Position numbers and translations under genes: made by a program
Part shown: piece after piece, positions 15,195-22,292 of the stretch
Layout of the letters: each line of letters begins with the position of its first letter
Numbering within the stretch: position 1 is the first letter of the stretch
NCBI GenBank assembly: GCA_021199795.1
Contig: JAJQHJ010000004.1
Span: forward strand, 186,001 to 250,000
Direction of reading: 5' to 3'
DNA: 64,000 nucleotides
DNA from: Oscillospiraceae bacterium
Lineage (GTDB): Bacteria; Bacillota; Clostridia; Oscillospirales; Ruminococcaceae
The notes under the pieces: model-generated
What the model saw: only the letters and a program-made list of their open reading frames with translations
The model's database searches: none
What the model was told of the DNA's origin: nothing

Positions 15195-15222
15195 AAAAAT
15201 CTGCCCAGGGGACAGATTTTGA
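15195..15222. terminator. Short terminator-like hairpin upstream of type I module B
   Basis: AATCTG/CAGATT with a GC-rich loop and T-rich flanks on both strands, located between the leftward ribosomal promoter and the rightward toxin B promoter. Confidence 0.45.
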
Positions 15223-15242
15223 TTTCGGAATATCGATTTATG

Positions 15243-15271
15243 TTGACAAAAATCATTTTGTGATGTACAAT
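15243..15271 (+). promoter_or_regulatory. Promoter of type I toxin B
   Basis: TTGACA (15243-15248), 17 bp, TACAAT (15266-15271). It drives a 134-nt leader (about 15278-15411) containing the perfect hairpin GGAGCAGTTACTGCTCC (15345-15361). Confidence 0.75.
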
Positions 15272-15411
15272 TACATTGACAGAGAAGTGAGGATTATGAG
15301 CAGGTGCACATACTTGTGATCCAATATGGTCGACCTCTTCCTGAGGAGCAGTTACTGCTCCGGTAGTTTCTGCTCCGCAGAGATTACATAAAATAAGGAG
15401 AGTCGATAAAT

Positions 15412-15504
15412 ATGACAACTTCCGAAGTTTTATTGCTTCTCAGTTTAATATTTACGGTTGTTTTTAAGCTGTTCGACGTTTGGTCGGACGGACAGAAAAA
15501 ATAA
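15412..15504 (+). CDS. Small hydrophobic peptide, putative type I toxin B
   Basis: 30 residues from the ATG at 15412 (AAGGAG 11 bases upstream). A hydrophobic helix (about 5-21, beginning MTTSEVLLLLSLIF) is followed by a polar end DGQKK. The MTT-E-LLLL opening and the lysine tail resemble Firmicutes holin-like type I toxins (TxpA/BsrG/Fst group). A convergent RNA from 15614 overlaps its 3' end. Module B therefore has the same design as module A at 8.0-8.3 kb, though the peptides are not close in sequence. Toxicity is inferred. Confidence 0.7.
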   Translation: MTTSEVLLLLSLIFTVVFKLFDVWSDGQKK

Positions 15505-15649
15505 CCGCCCGGTAGTGTAAAAACAGGAACGGTCACTTTCCACCCTTGATGCGGACTTGAATTCGCATAACGTGAGGTTGACTCGGAACTGTTGGAGCCA
15601 GTTCCGCTTCTCTGTCATTTATTATAACCCAGATAGGTCGTTTTGTCAA
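15488..15649 (-). ncRNA. Antitoxin RNA of type I module B
   Basis: Leftward TTGACA (15644-15649), 17 bp, TATAAT (15621-15626); start near 15614. Hairpins CGGAACTG/CAGTTCCG and TGCG/CGCA are visible. The end resembles that of RNA A: ACCGTTC pairs with GGGCGGT (two GU pairs) and is followed by TATTTTTTC inside the toxin stop region. Its 5' bases TGACAGAGAAG are shared with the toxin mRNA, as in module A. Its CCTCAC is complementary to GTGAGG in the toxin leader. Confidence 0.68.
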
Positions 15650-15706
15650 CGGCTATTTTTATTTTCCGGGAAAACTTTATTCAGAAGTATATATTTCGAA
15701 ATAGGG

Positions 15707-15735
15707 TTGTAAATCCATGTTTTATGTGGTATAAT
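15707..15735 (+). promoter_or_regulatory. Promoter of the PIN gene pair
   Basis: TTGTAA (15707-15712), 17 bp, TATAAT (15730-15735), 34 bases before the GTG of the PIN gene. Confidence 0.7.
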
Positions 15736-15768
15736 CCTAATAATGATAGTAACAGGGGCGGTGATTTT

Positions 15769-16218
15769 GTGCGGATTTATCTTGATAGCTGTTGTTACAA
15801 CCGACCATTTGACGATTTGGAACAAGAAAAAATCCTTGTAGAGGGTGAAGCTATCCTTGGCATTCTTACAAAAAGGATTGAGGGTGAGTACGAAATTGCC
15901 GGGAGCGACGCACTTGAATATGAGCTTTATCAAATCAAAGATCCTATAAAACGTCAGAATGTCCTTGACCTGTATGAGGAAAGCATAAATCTTCAGATCG
16001 AAGAAACTGAAGACATCAACAACCGCGCAAAGGAAATCAGAGAGCACTCAAATATTCACTTTTTTGACAGTCTTCAGATCGCCTATGCTGAAGCCAGTAA
16101 AGCCGAAGTAATGCTGACTACAGACAATAAACTCGAAAAAATGGCGTCACATCTGTCTCTGAAAGTGCAGGTTATAAATCCGGTCAGATTTATTTTTGAA
16201 GAATTATATGGGAGATGA
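15769..16218 (+). CDS. PIN-domain protein, putative VapC-like RNase toxin
   Basis: 149 residues from a GTG at 15769, chosen because GGCGGTG precedes it and the strand MRIYLDSCCYNRPFDD then starts the PIN fold. Acidic residues typical of PIN nucleases: Asp6, Glu near 45 (DALEYEL), Asp in HFFDSLQIAYA near 103 and TTDNKLEK near 121. PIN toxins cut tRNA or rRNA with metal ions. A 74-residue gene follows 4 bases downstream and may be the partner. Toxin-first order is the reverse of most VapBC loci. Confidence 0.72.
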   Translation: MRIYLDSCCYNRPFDDLEQEKILVEGEAILGILTKRIEGEYEIAGSDALEYELYQIKDPIKRQNVLDLYEESINLQIEETEDINNRAKEIREHSNIHFFDSLQIAYAEASKAEVMLTTDNKLEKMASHLSLKVQVINPVRFIFEELYGR

Positions 16219-16222
16219 AATT

Positions 16223-16447
16223 ATGTCGCAGGTTAATCTCAATAATCCATTGGAGATACAGATTGTCGGAATGAACGCCCTTAAGGAAGCACTTGGTCCT
16301 ATTGGAACGGTCAGATTCCTCCGGCAATGTAATCCCGGAACAAGCGATTACACGAGTGAGCGTCAGGCTGAGCCGGACGTTGACCCGGATGAAGCAATCG
16401 CCAGAATTCATGAGTTCAAGCAAAAGAAACAGCAGGGTATGCTGTAG
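16223..16447 (+). CDS. Small protein paired with the PIN gene, candidate antitoxin
   Basis: 74 residues from the ATG at 16223 (GGGAG upstream). Not recognised as a named antitoxin fold. It opens MSQVNLNNPLEIQIVGMNAL, is acidic in the middle (PDVDPDEAIA) and ends in a Lys/Gln-rich helix. The 4-base spacing to the PIN gene and a shared terminator show one transcript. An antitoxin role is inferred from context only. Confidence 0.5.
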   Translation: MSQVNLNNPLEIQIVGMNALKEALGPIGTVRFLRQCNPGTSDYTSERQAEPDVDPDEAIARIHEFKQKKQQGML

Positions 16448-16464
16448 GCGTTTTGTGTAAATCT

Positions 16465-16501
16465 AAAAGCTGACGTTTGAATATGGACGTTGGCTTTTTT
16501 G
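16465..16501 (+). terminator. Terminator of the PIN operon
   Basis: AGCTGACGT/ACGTTGGCT stem (9 bp with two GU pairs), 10-nt loop, then TTTTTT. Confidence 0.88.
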
Positions 16502-16549
16502 CTGAGACGACAGTTTCCCGCAAGAATTTCTTAAAAATAAAATTTCCTC

Positions 16550-16578
16550 TTGACAACCGTCGTGCAATGGTATATAAT
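16550..16578 (+). promoter_or_regulatory. Promoter of ylxM-ffh
   Basis: TTGACA (16550-16555), 17 bp, TATAAT (16573-16578). A short hairpin GTAAAG/CTTTAC (16586-16605) opens the leader. Confidence 0.88.
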
Positions 16579-16653
16579 AGTGGCTGTAAAGTTTTCGGGC
16601 TTTACCGGGGACACAAGATTTAGTATTTATTTCGGAACAGGACGGGTGATATT

Positions 16654-17007
16654 GTGGCTAAGGATCTTAAGTACTCAACGCTTTTGGATATTTACGGCGG
16701 TATGCTCACCGACAAGCAGCGGGAAATGATTGAGCTTTACTACAACGACGACCTCTCTTTGTCCGAAATTGCCGACAACTGCGGAATCTCCCGCCAGGGC
16801 GTCCGGGACGCCATCAAGAGGGGCGAAGAGTCGCTTGACGAACTCGAAGAAAAAGTCGGCGTGACCCGGATTATGAAAGAATACTCCGAAAAGCTTGATT
16901 TCGTAGCTGCATCCTGCGACGAAATCATCCACGATTGCAAAACATACACCACGACGAAGAGCGTTATAGAAAAATTGGAACGTATTAAGTCCGTTATAAA
17001 TTCGTAA
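16654..17007 (+). CDS. ylxM: YlxM-family DNA-binding protein
   Basis: 117 residues from a GTG at 16654. The YlxM/p13 family has a sigma-70 region-4-like helix-turn-helix (LTDKQREMIELYYNDDLSLSEIAD and GISRQGVRDAIKRGEE at 18-65) followed by a helical tail. It is almost always next to ffh and is thought to modulate SRP assembly or its genes; the exact role is unsettled. The ffh start is 92 bases downstream, with a GTTC-type hairpin between. Confidence 0.92.
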   Translation: MAKDLKYSTLLDIYGGMLTDKQREMIELYYNDDLSLSEIADNCGISRQGVRDAIKRGEESLDELEEKVGVTRIMKEYSEKLDFVAASCDEIIHDCKTYTTTKSVIEKLERIKSVINS

Positions 17008-17032
17008 TGAATGATTGTAGGGGCTGGATATA

Positions 17033-17052
17033 GAAGTTCGCTTCCGAACTTC
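17033..17052. repeat. GTTC-type hairpin repeat in the ylxM-ffh spacer
   Basis: GAAGTTCG/CGAACTTC with a 4-nt loop. The preceding TTGTAGGGGCTGGATAT resembles an arm of the inverted repeat at 42182-42275, so two repeat families may be nested here. Confidence 0.65.
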
Positions 17053-17099
17053 TCCGCCCGTGTGGTCACGCATTAAGAGAATGGGAATAAGGAGCAAAA

Positions 17100-18461
17100 A
17101 TGGCATTTGAGGGTTTAAGCGAAAAGCTGAATGGCGTTTTCAAACGCCTGAAGTCGCATGGGCGGCTCACCGAGGCGGACGTCAAGGTCGCCATGAAAGA
17201 AATACGCATGGCTCTTCTCGAAGCCGATGTCAGCTACAAGGTCGTAAAGGACTTTGTCGCCAAGGTCTCCGAAAGGTGCGTAGGCGTTGAGGTTCTAGAA
17301 AGCCTCACCCCTGCTCAGCAGGTTATAAAGATAGTAAATGAGGAGCTCATCGCCCTGATGGGCAACTCAAATTCAAAGATAAACTTCCCGTCGAAGCCTC
17401 CGTGCGTTATAATGATGTGCGGTCTTCAGGGCTCCGGCAAGACAACCCATTCGGCAAAGCTCGCGAAATACTTCAAGGGCATGGGCAAGCGACCTATCCT
17501 GGTTGCCTGCGACATCTACCGCCCTGCCGCTATTGAGCAGTTAAAGATAGTCGGCGAACAGGCGGGAGTCCCGGTCTTTGAAGAGGGTCAGATTGATCCA
17601 AGGAAAATTGTCAAGGACGCTCTTTCCCACGCAAGGGATCACGGCAACGACATTGTCATCATAGATACAGCAGGACGACTCCAGATTGACGAAGAGCTCA
17701 TGGATGAGCTCGGTGACTTAAAAGAGATTGCCCAGCCGAACGAAATTATCCTCGTTGTCGACGCCATGACCGGTCAGGAAGCAGTCAATGTTGCGAAGTC
17801 CTTTGACGAAAAGCTCTCGATAGACAGCGTAATCCTGACGAAATTGGATTCCGACACCAGAGGCGGTGCTGCACTGTCAGTCTTGGCTGCAACAGGCAAG
17901 CCTATCAAGTTCGTCGGAACGGGCGAAAAGCTCGACGAGTTCGAGCCGTTCCATCCGGAAAGAATGGCTTCAAGAATCCTGGGAATGGGCGACGTCATGT
18001 CGCTTATAGAGAAAGCCCAGAGCGCAGTCAACGAGAAAGAGGCTGAAAAGCTTGCCGACAAGATGAGCGAGGGCAAGTTCGATATGAACGACCTCCTCGA
18101 GCAGATGCGGCAGATTGAGAAGATGGGCTCGATAAAGTCAATACTTTCGATGATGCCCGGCGGAAACAAGATCGACGAATCCCAGATTGACGAGAAGCAG
18201 ATTCCGAGGACTGAAGCGATGATCCTCTCGATGACTTCCGAGGAGCGCGCAAAGCCCGCAATCATCAATCCAAAGCGCAAGCGCAGAATCGCTGCCGGAA
18301 GCGGCACAAGGGTTGAGGATGTCAACCGGCTCTTAAAGCAATACGAGCAGATGAAAGACATGATGAAGAAATTCGGTCTCACCGGCTCCGGCAAAAACGG
18401 CAAGGGCAAACGCAAAAAGATGCCAAAGCTCCCGCCGGAGATGCGCAACCTTATGAAATAA
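17100..18461 (+). CDS. ffh: Signal recognition particle protein Ffh
   Basis: 453 residues. N domain (1-90), GTPase G domain ([15 protein letters not shown] near 108, DTAGRLQ near 191, [10 protein letters not shown] near 249) and a Met-rich M domain (about 300-440) that binds signal peptides and 4.5S RNA. It pairs with the receptor FtsY to bring ribosomes to the Sec channel. It follows ylxM in the usual order and is transcribed against fork movement on this replichore. The C-terminus is Lys/Gly-rich. Full length and intact. Confidence 0.98.
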   Translation: MAFEGLSEKLNGVFKRLKSHGRLTEADVKVAMKEIRMALLEADVSYKVVKDFVAKVSERCVGVEVLESLTPAQQVIKIVNEELIALMGNSNSKINFPSKPPCVIMMCGLQGSGKTTHSAKLAKYFKGMGKRPILVACDIYRPAAIEQLKIVGEQAGVPVFEEGQIDPRKIVKDALSHARDHGNDIVIIDTAGRLQIDEELMDELGDLKEIAQPNEIILVVDAMTGQEAVNVAKSFDEKLSIDSVILTKLDSDTRGGAALSVLAATGKPIKFVGTGEKLDEFEPFHPERMASRILGMGDVMSLIEKAQSAVNEKEAEKLADKMSEGKFDMNDLLEQMRQIEKMGSIKSILSMMPGGNKIDESQIDEKQIPRTEAMILSMTSEERAKPAIINPKRKRRIAAGSGTRVEDVNRLLKQYEQMKDMMKKFGLTGSGKNGKGKRKKMPKLPPEMRNLMK

Positions 18462-18470
18462 GGGAATAAC

Positions 18471-18520
18471 CCCTCAGTCAGCCACTTCGTGGCTGCCAGC
18501 TCCCCTTGACAGGGGAGCCA
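18471..18520 (+). repeat. Dispersed intergenic hairpin repeat, copy 2
   Basis: Variant with an extra GCCACTTCGTGGC hairpin in the first half, then GCTCCCCTTgacAGGGGAGCC. It lies 10 bases after the ffh stop. Confidence 0.85.
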
Positions 18521-18573
18521 ATAATCGACAATTACTATTTCAAATAAAAATACCAACCATGGAGGTGAAATAT

Positions 18574-18816
18574 ATGGCAGTTAAAATCAGACTCAGAAGA
18601 ATCGGTGCTAAGAAAGATCCTTTCTACAGGGTTGTAGTTGCTGATTCGAGATACCCCAGAGACGGTCGTTTCATCGAGGAGCTCGGTTACTATGATCCTA
18701 CTGTCGAGCCGTCCGTTCTTAAGGTCGACGGCGAGAAAGCAAAGAAGTGGATTGCCACCGGTGCTCAGCCTACCGATACCGTCAAGGAGCTCTTCAAGAA
18801 GAACGGTATCATCTGA
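18574..18816 (+). CDS. rpsP: 30S ribosomal protein S16
   Basis: 80 residues from the ATG at 18574 (GGAGGTG upstream). [20 protein letters not shown] and the [13 protein letters not shown] segment are characteristic. S16 is an early 16S rRNA binder in 30S assembly. It heads the conserved rpsP-khpA-rimM-trmD block; the usual rplS after trmD is absent here, replaced by repeats and a leftward phosphatase gene. Confidence 0.97.
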   Translation: MAVKIRLRRIGAKKDPFYRVVVADSRYPRDGRFIEELGYYDPTVEPSVLKVDGEKAKKWIATGAQPTDTVKELFKKNGII

Positions 18817-18817
18817 A

Positions 18818-18891
18818 ATGTAGTATAGCCGGCAAATCGGCGAGCCGAGGTCATCACCCACCTTATCGCCGATCGCCGGAGTAAACTACAT
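18818..18891 (+). promoter_or_regulatory. Long imperfect hairpin between rpsP and khpA
   Basis: ATGTAGT (18818-18824) pairs with ACTACAT (18885-18891); inside, CCGGC and CGGCGA pair with TCGCCG and GCCGG. It starts 2 bases after the rpsP stop. With TCTTTTGG after it, it may act as a weak terminator lowering expression of the RNA-modification genes relative to rpsP. The role is inferred. Confidence 0.6.
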
Positions 18892-18951
18892 CTTTTGGTC
18901 TGCAAAAATAATAGCTTCGGGTGAGGAATAATGCTTGAAAAGGAGATTCAA

Positions 18952-19185
18952 ATGGAGTTACTGCTCAAAACTATTGCGGCTGAGCTTGTCGAAGACAAGG
19001 ATGCTATCGTCGTTACCTGTGACGAGCCGAATGAAGACGGTGTAATCGTCTATCATCTTCATGTTGCTCAGGATGACATGGGCAGAATCATCGGCAAAAA
19101 GGGAAGAATAGCCAAGGCTATCCGTACTCTCATGCGTGCCGGTGCTGCAAAGGTCAACGAGAAAGTCATGGTCGAAATAGAATAA
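18952..19185 (+). CDS. khpA: KH-domain RNA-binding protein KhpA
   Basis: 77 residues from the ATG at 18952, chosen because AAGGAG lies just upstream; an ATG at 18931 in the same frame would place the ribosome site inside the gene. One KH domain with the GxxG loop in MGRIIGKKGRIAKAIRTL. KhpA pairs with KhpB/EloR (Jag), also in this window at 36.6 kb, to bind RNA and control cell elongation and division in Gram-positive bacteria. Position between rpsP and rimM is conserved. Confidence 0.93.
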   Translation: MELLLKTIAAELVEDKDAIVVTCDEPNEDGVIVYHLHVAQDDMGRIIGKKGRIAKAIRTLMRAGAAKVNEKVMVEIE

Positions 19186-19365
19186 GTCGCTGGGTGGCTC
19201 GGAAACCGGGAGGATGCTTCCGAAACCGAACTGACCTGTGTAAGCAGCCTGTTACTTTCGCATTTTTGCCGGGAGTTGTAGGCTGTTTTGATTGAACGAC
19301 ACTTATATAAGCAATTTAGCATGTAATTTCTGCAACGCTAAATTAGAACTGAAAGGAAACACTGT

Positions 19366-19872
19366 ATGGAAAAATATCTCGAAGTGGGGAAAATAGTCAC
19401 AACGCACGGAGTAAAGGGCGACGTCAAGGTTATTCCGTGGTGCGACACAGCCAATTTTATCTGCAACTTTGAAACTCTCTACACCAAGAACGGCGAGTCG
19501 TCATTCAAGGTTATAAGAGCAAGGGTTTTGGGTAATATGGCAATACTCAGGTTTGAGGGAATAGACAACCCTAACAAAGCGGACACGCTCAGGCAAACGG
19601 TTTTGTATATCAACCGCGACGATGCCGAGCTTCCCGAGGGCTCCTATTTCGTTGCCGACCTGATTGGTCTTGAGGTCTACGACGAGCAGGGAAAGTGCTA
19701 TGGCAAGATAAAGGACGTCCTGAAGACCGGTGCAAACGATGTCTACGAGATTATCGACGCCGGCTCAAAGCTCTACTACATACCAGCAATCCCTGATGTT
19801 GTTCTCAACACTGACATTGAGAGCGGCAGAATGACTATTCACCCTATGGAGGGTCTTTTCGATGCGAATTGA
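19366..19872 (+). CDS. rimM: Ribosome maturation factor RimM
   Basis: 168 residues. N-terminal barrel (EVGKIVTTHGVKGDVKV at 6-22) and C-terminal PRC-barrel (YFVADLIGLEVYDEQGK and YYIPAIPDVVLNTD). RimM helps assemble the 30S head near S19. The 180-base spacer before it contains an inverted repeat, AATTTAGC/GCTAAATT (about 19315-19346). It overlaps trmD by 11 bases, so translation is coupled. Confidence 0.96.
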   Translation: MEKYLEVGKIVTTHGVKGDVKVIPWCDTANFICNFETLYTKNGESSFKVIRARVLGNMAILRFEGIDNPNKADTLRQTVLYINRDDAELPEGSYFVADLIGLEVYDEQGKCYGKIKDVLKTGANDVYEIIDAGSKLYYIPAIPDVVLNTDIESGRMTIHPMEGLFDAN

Positions 19873-20611
19873 CATCGCAACCTTATTCCCCGAGCTCTGT
19901 GAAACCTGGCTCGGGGCTTCCATTATAGGAAGAGCCCGTGAAGCGGGAGTTTTTGAGCTTCATTGCCACCAGATCCGTGACTACGCCGAGGGGCGTCACC
20001 AGAGAGTTGACGACACCCCCTACAGCGAACGCCAGGGGATGCTCATGATGGCGGAGCCTATATACCAATGCTATAAGGCAGTGGCAGGGGACAGGCACCC
20101 CTATGTCGTATTCATGTCCCCGAAAGGGAAAATCCTGAACCAGGAAAAGTGCCTTGAGCTCTCGAAGAAAGAGGATCTATTCATCCTCTGCGGGCACTAC
20201 GAGGGGGTTGACCAGAGGGTTCTTGACAAGATTGTCGACGAGGAAATCTCTATCGGCGACTTTGTCCTGACCGGCGGCGAGCTTCCGGCTGTCGTACTGG
20301 TGGACGGTATCGCCAGAATGCTTGACGGAACCTTAGGCAAGGATGTCTCCCACGAGGACGAAAGCCTGTTTGACGGGCTTCTTGAATATCCGCAGTATAC
20401 CCGCCCTGAAGTCTGGGAGGGAATGCCGGTGCCGGAGGTCTTACTCAGCGGGCACAGGGAGAACGTCCTCAAGTGGCGCAGGTACAAAAAGCTTGAAGAA
20501 ACCTACAAAAAACGCCCCGACCTTTTGGCGAGAGCGGAGCTTGATGATGTAGATAAGGCGAACTTGTCGGAGATAAGCGCAATACTTGATGAGAACCCGA
20601 AGTGGCTATGA
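19862..20611 (+). CDS. trmD: tRNA (guanine-N1)-methyltransferase TrmD
   Basis: 249 residues. It methylates G37 of tRNAs that read CNN codons, preventing +1 frameshifts. The trefoil-knot SAM site is visible as GHYEGVDQRVLD near 115 and EISIGDFVLTGGELPAVVL near 133-151; the flexible linker and C-terminal tRNA-binding part (HRENVLKWRRYKKLEET) are intact. It uses the ATG overlapping the rimM end. It is followed at once by the hairpin GAGGACGC/GCGTCCTC (20610-20627). Confidence 0.97.
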   Translation: MRIDIATLFPELCETWLGASIIGRAREAGVFELHCHQIRDYAEGRHQRVDDTPYSERQGMLMMAEPIYQCYKAVAGDRHPYVVFMSPKGKILNQEKCLELSKKEDLFILCGHYEGVDQRVLDKIVDEEISIGDFVLTGGELPAVVLVDGIARMLDGTLGKDVSHEDESLFDGLLEYPQYTRPEVWEGMPVPEVLLSGHRENVLKWRRYKKLEETYKKRPDLLARAELDDVDKANLSEISAILDENPKWL

Positions 20612-20653
20612 GGACGCAAGCGTCCTCAGCAAGTTCGTCTTCGCCGAACTTGC
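20610..20653 (+). repeat. Two small hairpins after trmD (second is GTTC-type)
   Basis: GAGGACGC/GCGTCCTC (20610-20627, overlapping the trmD stop) and GCAAGTTCG/CGAACTTGC (20629-20653). Neither has a U tract. Together with the converging repeats that follow they separate trmD from the leftward gene. Confidence 0.7.
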
Positions 20654-20654
20654 A

Positions 20655-20699
20655 CCTCTCAGTCAGCTTCGCTGACAGCTCCCCTTAACAGGGGAGCCA
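20655..20699 (+). repeat. Dispersed intergenic hairpin repeat, copy 3
   Basis: Canonical form beginning CCTCTCAGTCAGCTTCGCTG and ending in AGGGGAGCC. Copy 4 lies 25 bases away in opposite orientation. Confidence 0.88.
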
Positions 20700-20724
20700 T
20701 TTACTTTCTATGCGGGTTTGCTAT

Positions 20725-20776
20725 TGGCTCCCCTTGATAAGGGGAGCTGGCTGCGACGTAGTCGCAGACTGAGAGG
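20725..20776 (-). repeat. Dispersed intergenic hairpin repeat, copy 4 (inverted)
   Basis: Reads GGCTCCCCTTgataAGGGGAGC, then ends GACTGAGAGG; reverse orientation of copy 3, converging with it. The last bases touch the 3' end of the phosphatase gene. Confidence 0.88.
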
Positions 20777-21397
20777 TTACTCCCGAGCTGTTGGAATGCG
20801 TCCAAGTATCTCCACCGCCTGGGAGGTCTGCCACATCTGGGCGGTGAGCATGACGGTGAAGCCCTCGCCGAAGTCGCAGGCAAAGTCGTTCGGGTTCTTT
20901 TTCGGGAGCCCGAAGCAGCTCATAACATTCATTATAATTCCGCCGTGGGTGACTACGACGGCATTTTTATAGCCATTTTTCATGATATCCTCGGCAAGAA
21001 ACTGCATTCCCTCAATCGTCCTCATGACAACCTGCCTGAGGCTTTCGCCGTTCGGAGGGGGATTGTCAAGCCCGCCCTTTAAGAATTGCTTGTAGTCCTC
21101 TCGGTTCATAAGGTCAACTGCACGCTTCCCCTCAAAGTCGCCGAAATTCATTTCCCGAAACTCTGGAACAACCCTCGCATAGCCCTCAGGATAGAGGCAG
21201 GCGGCGGTCGAAATGCAGCGTTTAAGCGGGCTGACATAGACCTTGTCCGCAGGAGGATAGACCATCTTTTCGCGCTTTTCAAGGAGCTCGCGGCGTCCTC
21301 TTTCGGAAATAAGCGACTCGGTGATGCCTACGTATTTGCCCTCTTCATTGGCAACCGTTATTCCGTGGCGGATGAAATGTATTCTGTAGCCGACCAT
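20777..21397 (-). CDS. Histidine phosphatase (phosphoglycerate mutase-like) family protein
   Basis: 206 residues from the ATG at 21397 (AAAGGAAT upstream). The catalytic phosphohistidine motif RHG is at 10-12 (IHFIRHGITVANEEGKY), with a second catalytic His in VVVTHGGIIMNVM near 150 and the Arg in SPLKRCISTA near 62. The family includes cofactor-dependent phosphoglycerate mutases, CobC and broad phosphatases; substrate cannot be read from the sequence. A single-gene unit. Confidence 0.88.
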   Translation of the reverse strand: MVGYRIHFIRHGITVANEEGKYVGITESLISERGRRELLEKREKMVYPPADKVYVSPLKRCISTAACLYPEGYARVVPEFREMNFGDFEGKRAVDLMNREDYKQFLKGGLDNPPPNGESLRQVVMRTIEGMQFLAEDIMKNGYKNAVVVTHGGIIMNVMSCFGLPKKNPNDFACDFGEGFTVMLTAQMWQTSQAVEILGRIPTARE

Positions 21398-21539
21398 ATT
21401 AAGATTCCTTTCGTCATTATATACAAATTTTAGGGTGAAATTTTGGTGAAAAAGCCGAATCAAAAAGTCCTTTACAATCTGTAAAATTCGGTGTATAATA
21501 TTCTCTACGTTGACTTTACGCAAGACTCGAGGAGAAACA

Positions 21540-22238
21540 ATGAACTCAGATTTTGCCAGAATCATGGCACTTTTAAGAAAAGAAAAGAAGATTTCGCAGA
21601 AGCAGGCGGCAGCTGACCTCGGCATTTCCCAGGGTCTTCTTTCCCATTATGAAAAGGGCAAGCGCGAATGTGGGCTTGACTTCCTTGTCAAAGCTGCGGA
21701 CTACTATGGCGTTTCCTGCGACTATCTCTTAGGGCGTTCCCCCGAGCCGGAGGGCAAGGTGATTTCCCTTGATGAGCTTCCGGACGACGACCCGTCCCGC
21801 AAGGAGAGGGTCACTCCCGGAACGATGATGATAGCTTTCAACAAGAAGCTGATTGTGAACTCGCTGAATGTGGTCTTTTCGCTACTCGGCAAATTCCGCT
21901 CGGCAACCGTCATCAAGGAAGCCTCGCAGTACCTCATGCTTGCGGTATATAAGGTTTTCCGGTATCTCTACTCCGCGAACCCGAAGAACGACCAGAACTT
22001 CTTCATGGTTGATAAAACTGTTGCGAAATCCGGCTGCGACGCCGCCATGAGTTTAGCGGAGGCAAAGCTCAATGCCGCTCTCAAAGGAGTTGTGACCGCC
22101 GGCGAGGACGCTGTTTCGGAGGACATGGTTCCCGAAATCACAACCCAGACCCTTTCGGAAGAATACCCTCAATACTACTCCTCCACCGTCAACCTCATTA
22201 AAAATAGTGAGTCGAGGATAAGGGAGATCAGCGAATAA
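21540..22238 (+). CDS. XRE-family regulator with helical C-terminal domain
   Basis: 232 residues from the ATG at 21540 (GAGGAG upstream). N-terminal Cro/C1 helix-turn-helix (about 6-62: ISQKQAAADLGISQGLLSHY and YYGVSCDYLLGRS). Residues 100-225 are mostly helical and not recognised; no membrane segment or enzyme motif is clear. This architecture is frequent in Ruminococcaceae near the origin but its targets are unknown. A -10 TATAAT lies about 40 bases upstream. It stands alone, ending at a shared bidirectional terminator. Confidence 0.82.
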   Translation: MNSDFARIMALLRKEKKISQKQAAADLGISQGLLSHYEKGKRECGLDFLVKAADYYGVSCDYLLGRSPEPEGKVISLDELPDDDPSRKERVTPGTMMIAFNKKLIVNSLNVVFSLLGKFRSATVIKEASQYLMLAVYKVFRYLYSANPKNDQNFFMVDKTVAKSGCDAAMSLAEAKLNAALKGVVTAGEDAVSEDMVPEITTQTLSEEYPQYYSSTVNLIKNSESRIREISE

Positions 22239-22253
22239 ACACTATTGATTATT

Positions 22254-22287
22254 TTAACCTCCTGCCAGGTTTGGCAGGAGGTTTTCT
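22254..22287. terminator. Bidirectional terminator between the XRE gene and gyrA
   Basis: AACCTCCTGCCA/TGGCAGGAGGTT, perfect 12-bp stem with a 4-nt loop, with T-rich sequence on both outer sides. It serves both convergent genes. Confidence 0.93.
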
Positions 22288-22292
22288 ATTTA

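Noticed and set aside
15661-15675. Possible Noc-binding site (12 of 14 match to ATTTCCCGGGAAAT)
   Set aside because: A single imperfect match in AT-rich intergenic DNA; the Noc of this organism may read another sequence.
19186-19365. Possible small RNA or riboswitch between khpA and rimM
   Set aside because: Only one 8-bp inverted repeat and a weak CAGCCT/AGGCTG pairing were found; no known motif and no promoter.
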